Below are positions 22,383 to 32,559 of a stretch of 64,000 nt of DNA, piece by piece; position 1 is the first letter of the stretch, and each line of letters starts with the position of its first letter. Below the pieces are notes generated by a model. The model was not told the DNA's origin, made no database searches, and was given only the letters and a program-made list of their open reading frames with translations. The position numbers and the translations under genes were made by a program. Source of the stretch: Oscheius onirici (Eukaryota > Nematoda > Chromadorea > Rhabditida > Rhabditidae); the NCBI GenBank assembly GCA_932521025.1, contig OW051469.1, positions 8,692,398 through 8,756,397 on the forward strand, in the 5' to 3' direction.

Positions 22383-24463
22383 TCTCTCTTCCTGCCTCGC
22401 ATAAACTACACAATTGTTTAGTGCAACAGACACATTCCGTTCTTTTTTCCCGATGTATCCTTGTTGTGCATAAATCTTTCTTCTTTACCTTTGTAGAATC
22501 CATTTGTAAGGATCCACTAAACGCTGTCAGCCTAAGCTTGGGGATCACCAAAATTTAACGACAACCTTGTTTTCTTCAAAACCCTCTTCTCTCGTGTCCA
22601 TCAATGCAAGGCTGCAAAAAGAGTCCTTACATCAACTGAACACTGTTGATGATGTATCGCTTTTGCTCCCACAGACACAGTGTCACTATCCGATTTAAAT
22701 TGCAAGAGAAATGAACAACAGATTATATGTTGAAATAAATAGAGGGAAAGCTGTTCTGAACTATCCCTTGTTAGTCACTGCCTGATCAATGTCACATTCT
22801 AAAAACATGACCATAGTTTTGGCTTACTTTTTTCCCTTTGGGTTATTATGTTCAGAGGCATTTTCCCCAAAGCTATGACAGTAGTTTCCGTTAAATGGCT
22901 TTGAAATGCCAAACTTTCCATCTTTTCCGCCCCTACTGATAACTGATTCTGTTCAATGACTGTATCCAATGATTGTGGTCCAGTAATATAAAACGCCCTA
23001 CGATGTCTTTTTTTACAATTAATCTTTCCCTAGTGTCTCTTCTCATGGCTCTAGGTTTATGCTCCAAACACTATAATCCGCTTCTGTCGCGTATGTGTCC
23101 ACTTGGCGGGCTAGACTGACTGTCCAAAGTCTTTCCCACAGTCTATTAGTTTAATTTAATTTCTCTCCTTTTCGCTGTCATTAGTAGAATGAAAAAATGC
23201 GACTTCAGGTAAGCTGGAATTCTTCGGCGTTTAGTCAAGTGGCACTTCTAAAAAAAAGCGTGAATGTCGCACTCACTTTTCCTGTGTCCTTCAACAGTCT
23301 TCTCTCTTTCGGTCCAAATCAGTTTTGTTATTTGTTCCAATTCTGACAGAAGATGGAGGTCACTGCTGGTTAGTGATACGGAGACAATTACTCTCGTCTC
23401 TTTGTTTTTATGCCCCCAGCCAATACTTCCTGTGCTAAAATGTAACCCCCCTTTGAGCTGATAGTATGAACACTCCCAGTTGATGAGTGTCCTCTGATAA
23501 GCAGTTTTGATTCCCCAGGAATGTTTGCTGCAAACGTCCTGCGTAGACAGTTATCTAAAACATCAGTGATCTGTCTCAATTTCATTGAAGATTTTCATAC
23601 AGCATCATCAAGATAGCTATCTTGCCTTTTTGTGTGACTAGTAGGTAATTTAATTCTTGCCAATTTTTACATGGCTTTGAGGTTTCAAAAGGTTAGACTT
23701 GATTCCAGTGCACTCTTCCAATTAAACCCGCTCGGATTTATTTAGGATCGCGATCTACGGTCCGTTCAATCCCTCCACTGTCCCTGACTACTGGTATGTG
23801 AGGGCGAGATCGTCTGTGACGATTATCCGCCCGTCGCATTACCGGTAAAGCGCGCCTGAAAAAGGACTCAAGCCCATAATTCACGCAGCCATCTCTCTTC
23901 GGCGGAAGCTTTTCCTTATTCCAATAGTAATTAGACTCTGGCAGAAACTGTTGGTTAAAATATAAAATGCAAAACTTTTACGCGAAAAGGACAGTTTCGT
24001 CTGGATACGTGGGTTTTATGTATTTGCCCATGATACCATGAAAATAGTTTCGATGTGTCAAACTGTCTAGATTCCTTTGAAGGCCATTTATTTGTCTGTG
24101 TCCTACCTTTTTCTTCTCTTAGAAACCAGCTGCAACGAGCAGTACCTTTAAATTAAATCTGGTCACTGAGCAGTTTGTGTTCGCGTGGGGGAGAAAGACT
24201 CACTGAAACTAGTTCTTTTCTCTCAATTCCTTATCAGCCACAAAACAAAAACAGACAAATTTCATGCGATTTGTTCCATTTTTCGAAATGATCGTGCTCA
24301 TTGATCAGAACTTGCGGTTTATCCTTTTGTTGCGCAAAAATCCCTCTGCTCCTGTTCCGTTCTAATTCCCCTCTGTTACTAATTTTTCATTGCACAACGA
24401 TCAGTACACAAAATTAACTATTTTCAGCCCAAACTCTTGTTCATCACGGCAGTTGTCCATGGC
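22383..24463. other. Intergenic, upstream of the glucuronosyltransferase
   Basis: No supported gene. The stretch has AT-rich and CT-rich sequence with scattered short frames. TTTTCAG at 24421-24427 precedes the next gene's start codon by about 37 bases and may be a trans-splice or first-intron acceptor. Confidence 0.4.
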
Positions 24464-27122
24464 ATGCGCGCCCCGTCTACCTATTCTCTGTACAGCCTGC
24501 TAACAAGCCGCCTTCTTATATTCGTAACCTTCCTACTGGTCGGAGTCGTCATTCTACAATCCAAACATTCATTATCAAGACACTCAACGAGGGAAGAACT
24601 GAAGAATGAGACTATTATCATTGCTATCACGCCGACACATAAAAGGCTAGAGAGACTGGCAGATCTGACGAGGTTTGTTGATTTTTTGATTGTGAGTGCT
24701 TGTTGAAAGAAAACACGAATTCTTTTCAATTTTATACATCGTTCACAACATCCTTCCTCGTTTTTTTTTTCAAAAACTAAGGTCCCCCTCCCAAGAGACC
24801 TGTCTATTATGACGGATTCAATTATTCTGGAAGCTGCAACACTAAATGTTCACTTTGTTTACTCAAAAATCCTTTTTTCAGGCTTTCCAACACATTGCAA
24901 CACGTCAAAAACCTTCATTGGATCGTGGTAGAAGATGGCGATCATACCGTGCCAGCCGTCGAGAGAATTTTGTACCGTAGCGGTCTGCCGTTCATTTACT
25001 TGAACACAAGGACGGCAAAAGGCTTCCCGGCCAGAGGATGGACACATCGAAATCTGGCGCTAACGTACATACGGGAAAACTACCACAACGTTAGCGCTGT
25101 CGTATATTTCTGCGATGATGACAATGCCTACGACGTTCGCCTTTTTACCGATTTTATTCGAAATGTGAAAAGAATAGGCATCTGGGCTGTAGGTAAGTGA
25201 AACTTTTTCTATTTTTTTTAGATTTACTTTTTAGGCCTGGTCGGTGGAGCTTACGTAGAAGCACCAAAAGTAAAAGACGGCAAGGTGAACGGTTGGAATG
25301 TCGTCTTTGCTCCGCAGCGTAATTTTGCCACCGATATGGCTGGATTTGCAGTCAATTTGAGAGAAATTCAACGGGTCAAGTATGTTTTTCTGTTCTTGGA
25401 GTTTTGCAATGCCTATGATATCAGCTTGGAGTCAATGAACTCGTCTTTGCAGCAAATGTATTCCTATTATATGCACTATAAATTTGCCTCGGCTCACATG
25501 AATAGGAAATCATGGAGAAAAAGTCGGCTTGAAAAAATGTCAAAAAAATTATAATCATTTTCTTGAAATCTTTCGTTTGCAAGGCAGACAGTACAGCCTA
25601 TCAAAAGCTTACTGTAGGGTCAAAGACTTTGGTAATACTATAGCAGGCACCCCCCTCATTCAAACGCATTTTCGCGGGCTTTTTCCTTTTGGCGGATTTT
25701 CATTTCTTTTCCCAATAGTTTTTCCTTATTTTCTTGTTTTCCTCATTTCTCTTGCCTATTTCTTCTGTATTTCTTTCATATTTTGCTTGTTCTTAGTTGT
25801 CATGGCGAAAATGAGTGTCTACAATGTAAACTTGTGAATTTCTTCCTCTTTTTCCATATTAATCATCGATTTCACTATAGATTTGTGTTTCAGCTTATTT
25901 TCTCGATGATGCTGGCCGGAGGCGACAAGAAAGAAGACCGCACGGGCCGAGATTTGTCCTAATCTCCCTGCAGCTGGATCATAGGCAGACTGTCCATGAT
26001 GAGCCGATTTTTCGTTTCGACACTTATTGCAGCGGAACATCGGTCTTCCATTTTTCGAGATTTCCTTTATCTGACCGGTATGGAAGGGCTGTCTCGGGTT
26101 GAAGGGCTTGTCACCACAAACAGCAAGAACTTCGTTTCCTCTCGGATCAGCAGTTGGCAGCAAATCAAAATGACGAAGGAAGGCGGTTGTACGAACAGGA
26201 TCTTTGAACTCGTCGTAGAGTTGGAAGAGCGACGGATCCTGACGAGCCATCATCAAAACGAGTGAATGATGTTTCCTACTTTTAGTCGACTGAGAAATTA
26301 TTCCCAGATCTTCATTTATTTCGTTGCAAGACTCACCATTTTGCGGTCCTTTAACCAAAATCCCTTAGCTGACGATTATTACCGACTATCTGCTTCTGTT
26401 TCATCTACTCTTTCTCTTTTTTAATGAAGAACTTTTTTTCTTATATCTGCTATTGATTTTTCCTCGGATATTGCAACAAACCTGTCAAAAATTCAGAATA
26501 TCGGTGAAAACAACAGAAAATAAGGAAAAACTATTGGAGAAAGAAATGAAAACCCGCCAAAATGAAAAAGCCCGCGAAAATGCGTTTGAATGAGGGGGGG
26601 GGGGGGGTGCCTGCTATAGTATAACCAAGACTTTTTCTCTCAATTTTATTGCGAGAAAGCAGGTACTTGCTAATCAGCGCCATTGATTTCATCCAGTTTC
26701 GTTGGGGATATAGCTCAGTGGTAGAGCGCTCCCTTAGCATGGGAGAGGTCTGGGGTTCAATTCCCTATATCTCCAGAATACCTTTTTCTTTTGATAAAAA
26801 ACATGTTCTTCTTCAAAAATTGTCGTTTTGCCCTTTCAGCTAGAGAAAGTTGATTGTTCTAACATTTGTACAGAGGAACAAAGCTTTGTTCTGATACTGT
26901 AAACAAACTTTATCAACTTTCAGTGCCAACTTTGGAGAAGCTTGTGTCAAGACGTACAAACAAGGACCGGAATCGTGTTTTCTCTCCCAGTTCGGTCTAA
27001 ACAAGACGGATCTCGAGCCATTTGGCTACAATCGTGAGCCGCAGGAAGTTTTTGTCTGGCACACACGGACACTGAAATCCAAAGCAAAGGGCCCTCTCTA
27101 CGGTTATGTTTTCGAGGCGTAA
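24464..27122 (+). CDS. B3GAT-type beta-1,3-glucuronosyltransferase (GT43)
   Basis: Four exons join in phase: 24464-24672, 24882-25192, 25235-25379 and 26924-27122, giving 287 residues. The layout is that of a type II Golgi enzyme: a short cytosolic tail, a signal anchor at about residues 16-32 (RLLIFVTFLLVGVVIL) and a lumenal catalytic domain. Family motifs are IAITPTHKR, LHWIVVEDGD, the metal-binding DDD at residues 148-150 (VVYFCDDDNAYD), GLVGGAYVEAP, FATDMAGFAVNL, and the C-terminal SCFLSQFG and VFVWHTRT. Members add glucuronic acid, for example to the glycosaminoglycan linker tetrasaccharide (SQV-8) or to other glycans (GLCT proteins). Which acceptor is used here cannot be read from the sequence. 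Intron 3 is 1.5 kb and holds a TIR element and a tRNA gene. The first in-frame ATG is at 24464. Confidence 0.88.
25622..26634. mobile_element. TIR transposon with decayed transposase-like ORF
   Basis: About 115 bp inverted repeats (25622-25735 and 26518-26634) bound a 1.0 kb unit. The arms share ACTATAGCAGGCACCCCCC, then CTCATTCAAACGCATTTTCG and GGCTTTTTC, with a few mismatches. The homopolymer differs between arms: 6 C on the left against 14 G (26594-26607) on the right. A minus-strand ORF (26358-25819, 179 aa) contains FRCNKCRNEKS, which is reminiscent of the zinc-binding region of Merlin/ISXO2 transposases. No DDE core was found. No clean target duplication was identified. It lies wholly inside intron 3 of the glucuronosyltransferase gene. 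Confidence 0.75.
26704..26775 (+). tRNA. tRNA-Ala (anticodon AGC)
   Basis: The 72-base sequence folds as a complete cloverleaf. The acceptor stem GGGGATA pairs with TATCTCC (one G-T pair), followed by discriminator A. The D arm is TAGCTCAGTGGTAGAGC, an intact A box. The anticodon arm is CTCCC-TTAGCAT-GGGAG with AGC at the anticodon position. The T arm loop TTCAATT provides the B box. It is in the same orientation as the host gene, 70 bases beyond the right end of the TIR element and 150 bases before exon 4. RNA polymerase III would transcribe it independently of the host gene. Confidence 0.93.
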
Positions 27123-27268
27123 TATATTGTTGTGATCTAGTCAAAAGAGGTTCTATAAACCTTCTTCGAGCAGTTTTTGCTCCTGTTCACGCCCTCTCCG
27201 TTAGATCGAGAAGCTTAGCGACTCCGCCCCTCTTCCTCTCTTTCTTTTCGCAGTACTCTATATGACAT

Positions 27269-30200
27269 ATGTACTATTCGCTAGTTGTTATTTTTTTTCT
27301 CTTCGAACTATCGAGAGGACAGTGGGAGGAAGAAAACGACTTGACCAAAATTCTGAGGACTACCGGCTACAATAGGAATGCATATCCGACGCAGGACACG
27401 GGTGAGAGCCTTTGTAATCTGACAAAAACCGCTTAAGAAAATCTAAAATTAAGCAATAAGCTGATTTATTAACTGATTTGTTAAACTATTGTGAGCTAAA
27501 AGTTAATTTGCCTACTACATGCTTGCAATTTTTCCCCTGCAATTGTTGCGCTAAAAAATGGTCTTTTCAAAACAGTGAACCTCTAAAAATTACTGCGTGC
27601 ATCGTTAAAATGAATTTAAAGTGCATCCGATCTTGTTGAGGGTGTCCACTGCAGAAAAAGGTCGTCTGCGCACTTCTACTAATCTTCAATTCTCTCCAGA
27701 GAGGACATTGATTCCATATTCTTCCTGTCACCCCATTAGTTATTTTGGCCACCAGTTCTTGCTTCAAGCTAGTCAATCATCTTTCTTCCAGACACGCCTT
27801 AGAAATTTTGAGGTGTAAAGAATGCGAGTCCATGTGGATGATGGATTGGCTCGGCAGGACAACATGAGCACGAGTTTTGAGCTCATTGCCACTGTTTCAA
27901 ATGAGCCATAAAATGAGAGAAAACGGCATCCAGATGGTCAGCACATGAATAAGCTTCGTCTCGTTTTTTTGATCAAAGTCCGCACGCGAGAAGAGCTCGG
28001 ATCTCACTACCCTTCGCTATGTTATGTAAATAGTTCTTCTCCTATGTAAATTGCAATGAAATCCCACACACAAAGTCACAGCCTTGTTTGACTAAATGAC
28101 GAGGGAATAGTTCAAGTTTTGACGATTGGGCATGCCAATTTGTATTGTGCTTTTTCGTCAAGCCTAATATAGAACATGACTCCGGCTCTTTAACCCTTCC
28201 GCGACTCAATAAGGAAGCAAATGGCAAGCCATTACGTGCACACATCTGACAAAGGAATTGAATTATTTCAGCTACCCCTTGGAAGTCTAGGAGAGATGGA
28301 AAAAAGGGTAGAGTATCAAAAGATCACTACTTTGACCTTGTTCAAAACTCAGTTCAGACATGGTCAGACATCGGAAGAAGTACTTACAGTACCTTTAATG
28401 CGTAGGCAAACCATCCATGACAACGATTTTGTTGGAAAACAAGAGTAAATTCCAATTGTCCACAAGTGCTCAGAGATTACTTTATTTTAGCCCAGAAGAT
28501 TGAGCCCTAACAATAGTGCAAATTTGGCTGAAGCTTTTTCCCGACTTCCAGCACGAAATCCGCCAAAATTGGAAGTACAAACAAGAAAAATTTGCAGAGA
28601 CTCCTACCGTCGTCTACATTCAGATGTATATCGAAGGAATGTCCTCATTTCGCGCCCAGACGATGGTGAGTTCCGTTTTGGGGTGATCGTAGAGCACTGC
28701 TCGGAGAACCAGAGTGCTAGGATATTCCAGCTATTGAACAAAAGCCAACTCGTGTCACCTTTCTTTCACTCTTTTTTATAAATTCTGGCAGACCTGATCC
28801 CGGAACATTCAAAAGGTCGGAGGGAACAGCTGAGAGTTACAGGAAATGCGGGGTAATGAAGCGTTCCGTTGGAGTTTTTGAAATAATAGGAACCTTGAAC
28901 CAAAACAAAAAAACGTAGAGTAGAAAAACATCTCTTATGGATTGTCTGTTATACCCTCTGAGACATCTCGCTGATAAGTCATCACTCGGAGTCGGGATTT
29001 TTTGACATGTTCCTCGGCTCCCCAGATGGATAAAAAGACCAGAAAAGACTGGGGAGAATACATATCCATCAAGAAGTTATGCCCCCTGGGACTAGATTTG
29101 AGGCGACGGCGGGGGCCAAAAATGGCCTGTGCAGTTTGCAGGGAAGATCATATCACACAAAAAGAAACCTTTTAGGACTTCCAAGTCGATATCTACTTCC
29201 AAGAAAAGTGGCTAGACGAGCGTCTTCGGCACAACCATTCTAAACGGATTCTTGTCAAGGTATGCTCGGCTTCGACTTTTTGTTGCACTCTCAGCGATTG
29301 AGAGGTTGCCCTCCGGCATTTTCCGCCTCAAGGCTCTTTTGGGGCTGAAGAGAGCTGGAACGCTTCTGTTATTCGAGGAATTTTAAAGGAAAGATTATGT
29401 TGTTGCCCGAGGGCCCATTGGGTTGTCTTTGAACAGGGCTGAGTAGGAGGCTTTGTGTGGTCACGCTGTGGGGGGATTGGGCCAATTAGAGAAACAGCTA
29501 AGAACTTGACTCACATACGGGACTGCGAAAAATAGTAAATTACCTCGAGCCAACGTTTGTTCGTTTGTGTGAAGCATAATTTTCAGGACAGTCATCTCTT
29601 CAACACCATTTGGCAGTACGTGATATTCTCATTTTCAGTTTTTTTCACTTTTTAGCCCAGATCTCTATTTTGCTAACGCACGAACAGCAGACTTCCATGA
29701 GGTGACTTCGCCGAATTTTCTCGTCTGGATATATCCTAATGGGACTGTTTGGTACGATTGCAGGTAGGGAGAACATTTTCAAAGCACATTGAGCGTATTC
29801 TAGAATTTCTTTAACCGTTCTCTGTATGCAAAACTTGGCCAAGTATCCGCTGGACTCTCAAAGATGTGGCATGAGAATTCTCAGCTGTAAGTTTAGACCA
29901 CCTGGTTAACAACAAATCCCAGACGCTTACGATAACGAGCAAATCCAAATCGAGTGGAATGGAAAGTCTCCAGTTGAAGTGAACCAGGAGATTCGAATGC
30001 CTGACATGAGTCTTCGAAATGTGTCTTTTCTCATTAGAAACGACTCGTATGCCACAGGAATATGGTCGTGTGCCTTTGCCGAGTTTCAGGTTGACCGAGA
30101 AATAATGCATCACATCATCCAAGTATTTTTTTACCCTAAACGTGTTTAAAGAAATATTCAGTCCTACATTCCCACCGCCTTGATTGTGTGTATATCGTGG

Positions 30201-30904
30201 TTTTCCTTCTGGCTGGACGTTGAAGCAGTTCCTGGCAGAGTGTCACTGTCTATCACGACTCTACTGACTCTGGCAACTCAGAGTCAGGCGGCCAGAATGG
30301 CACTTCCACAAGTGCATCGAACAAAAAAAATTTAAAATCGGAATATTCTTAGGCAAGCTACGTGAAAGCAATAGACGTTTGGATGGGAGCATGCATGGCA
30401 TTTGTCTTCGCCGCAATGATCGAATTTACGGTGGTCAACTACTGTACCCGGCGGAAGCACAAGAAATCGGTGAAGACGCGTGGATTAGCCGAACAAGTCC
30501 AGGACCTCGTCAGTCAGTACAAAGATAACAAGGTCAGCAATTACTTGGTGACAACGCCCAATTTTTAGAGTAACGGTGGATGTTACGAAGTCCAGTTGGT
30601 GCAAGAAAACGGCGGAGACTCGTGCTTTGAGAAGAAACAGATCCGTGAGATGAATCGAGCGCCAATGTTCTTCCAGAGGAATATGCTGCCGTCGAAACAA
30701 CGAAAAACTATCGAAGAAAGGTAAAAACAGCATGAGAAGACATAATATCCGAATCTCAGAATCAATCGCGTGGAGGAAAATCGCAAGTACGCGCAAATGA
30801 TAGACCGACGAAGCCGGCTCTACTTCCCGATCGTTTTTATTGTATTCAACATTGCGTATTGGATCTACTATGTTTATTACGCTGAAGACGATCATTTTGC
30901 ATGA
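27269..30904 (+). CDS. Cys-loop ligand-gated anion channel subunit
   Basis: Exon 1 (27269-27401) encodes a signal peptide ([17 protein letters not shown]) and the usual start of the mature domain ([16 protein letters not shown]). Downstream exons join in phase: 28552-28665, 29176-29259, 29587-29615, 29656-29763, 29804-29886, 29923-30122, 30162-30311, 30353-30532, 30569-30720 and 30760-30904. The link from exon 1 (phase 1) to 28552 (phase 0) is not resolved: either a small exon is missing or the acceptor lies a little upstream. The Cys-loop is [16 protein letters not shown]1 follows [18 protein letters not shown]2 is [18 protein letters not shown], the anion-selective type seen in GABA, glycine and glutamate-gated chloride channels. 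M3 is [18 protein letters not shown] and M4 [18 protein letters not shown]. The ligand is unknown. AATAAA lies at 30994. Confidence 0.85.
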
Positions 30905-31243
30905 ACTTCCTCAGTTTTTGCATCTAGCTACGAGGTATGAACACTGCTCAACGTGTAAACAATCTTCTTTGTATTTTCCAAGCATATTTTATCAATAAAT
31001 GTTTATTCTTTGGACGCGGAAAATTGTGGTTTTTGAAGTGTAGCCTTCTCCCGGCATATGAACAGTATTTTGACGACAACAGCTGATGCGCAGTCTGACT
31101 TTATCTTCGTCAATGTCTTTGCGTGTGTTCCCAACATTCTGTGATATGCTCATTATTTGTGCATATTTTTTCTTGATGACTTTTGAAAGAAAGCAAACTT
31201 TTAAAACTTTTGAGCTTTTTGTGTATTCTTCAATTTCAATTTA
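30905..31243. other. 3' flank of the channel gene
   Basis: Contains the polyadenylation signal at 30994-30999 and otherwise AT-rich sequence with no gene seen. Confidence 0.5.
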
Positions 31244-31474
31244 TTACGATGTCACCATGTTCACGTGTCGCATTTTATGCAGGTTCCATTGAGCAGGTTC
31301 TTCTCTCGCCGCTCTCAACCAATTCTGTCCTATTCCGTCTGTGAGACAATCACTCCATCTTGGTTTTGGTCTTCCTACAGGTCTGACTGCTCTCCAAGGC
31401 CGCCATTCTAGCACCCATCTCGTCCATGTTTCATCGTGAGCTATTTTTCTTGCAAAATTCCACATTCTTCTCAC
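31244..31474 (-). mobile_element. RTE-type LINE fragment (reverse-transcriptase C-terminal tail)
   Basis: The minus-strand frame reads through RTRWVLEWRPWRAVRPVG in another register as TRWVLEWRPWRAVRPVGRPK, then RWSDCLTDGIGQNWLRAA and EPAQWN. This is the tail that follows the reverse-transcriptase domain in RTE and related non-LTR retrotransposons (WRPRDGKRPRGRPP...RWSDDI-type). Only about 75 codons remain, so this is a 5'-truncated dead copy. No matching endonuclease or polymerase palm was found nearby. Confidence 0.75.
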
Positions 31475-31606
31475 CCATCTTTATCTGATATCAACAGCTT
31501 TTGTTTTCTTCTTCAGCCATTGTGAATTCTTACTCACCAAAAAGTTATTCTTCGTGAATTTATTCGTTTCACATCATGCTGAAGTCAAACACTAGATTAG
31601 TCTGAG

Positions 31607-32058
31607 ATGACCTCAACCTCTCCGCTCACCGTCGACGAAATCAAATTTATTAAAATACGAAAAGGGCCGATTGAAGAAGACATCGAAGCAGAGACCGAAT
31701 CTGTACAAATGGCTCGTCGTGCTCTGAACAAAGCCATGCGAGCAAAAGTAAGATGCTTTTTTTTTTATCAGAAAGTTCAGTACACGGAGGAGGATGTCGA
31801 TCGCAACATAATGGGCAAAAATCTAGAAGCTCATTTAATGACGGCTGAGGAACGTTCACTCCAAAAGGACATGTTTCTTTTCGTCAACAAGTGGTCAGTT
31901 CTTTATTGAACACATCTACAATGTTTTTCAGGCTAATGGACAGGAGCATTCCGAACCAGCGCAATTTCATTCTTGATACTTCAGGAACTCGCACACTGCT
32001 GCTCGATTTCAACGAAGAAACCCTCTTCGGCGCGATTAAAAAGAACGTCCTGCTGTAG
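31607..32058 (+). CDS. Unrecognised 129-aa protein
   Basis: Three exons fit in phase: 31607-31747, 31772-31893 and 31932-32058. The protein is charged and probably mostly helical, starts MTSTSPLTVDEIKFIKI and ends FNEETLFGAIKKNVLL. I do not recognise a domain. The second acceptor offers two in-frame choices nine bases apart (31772 or 31781). An AATAAA at 32086 and the stop at 32058 make a complete short gene. The next gene on the same strand starts 500 bases downstream. Confidence 0.65.
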
Positions 32059-32559
32059 ACATGTAAACTTTCAATACGTTTGCTCAATAAAACACAAAAT
32101 TACTTATTTCTTTTTTGCTATTGGCTTCGCAACTTGGTTCATGATGCTTGCACGTGTTGCATACACATGGATCATCCGAACGTTCCCTTTCCTTCCTTGA
32201 ATTCCATGTCTTCAAGCATCCTGAACACAATAAAATTATGCTATCGAAAATTTAAAAAAAAAACTCTATTTGGTTTCGTTTCTTGGCTTCGTTCTGACCA
32301 TATGCAGCGAGTTGTATGATGATGTTCGAATTAATTTAGCCAGTCTTGATTGTTCTCCCTAAATATTACATTTTGTCAAGAGCGAAGAGTAAAAAACAAA
32401 GTTAGAACCATTGCCTAATTGTTTTGAACATTTCTCCTCCTATTCACCTTTTCACCAAATCAAAATATTAAAGCTATGCAGTCACACCAAAAAATGGTAG
32501 AAAGCATGTCTAAATTTTCTACTTTGTTTACCTATTTGTTTTACAAGTAATTTTCAGAA

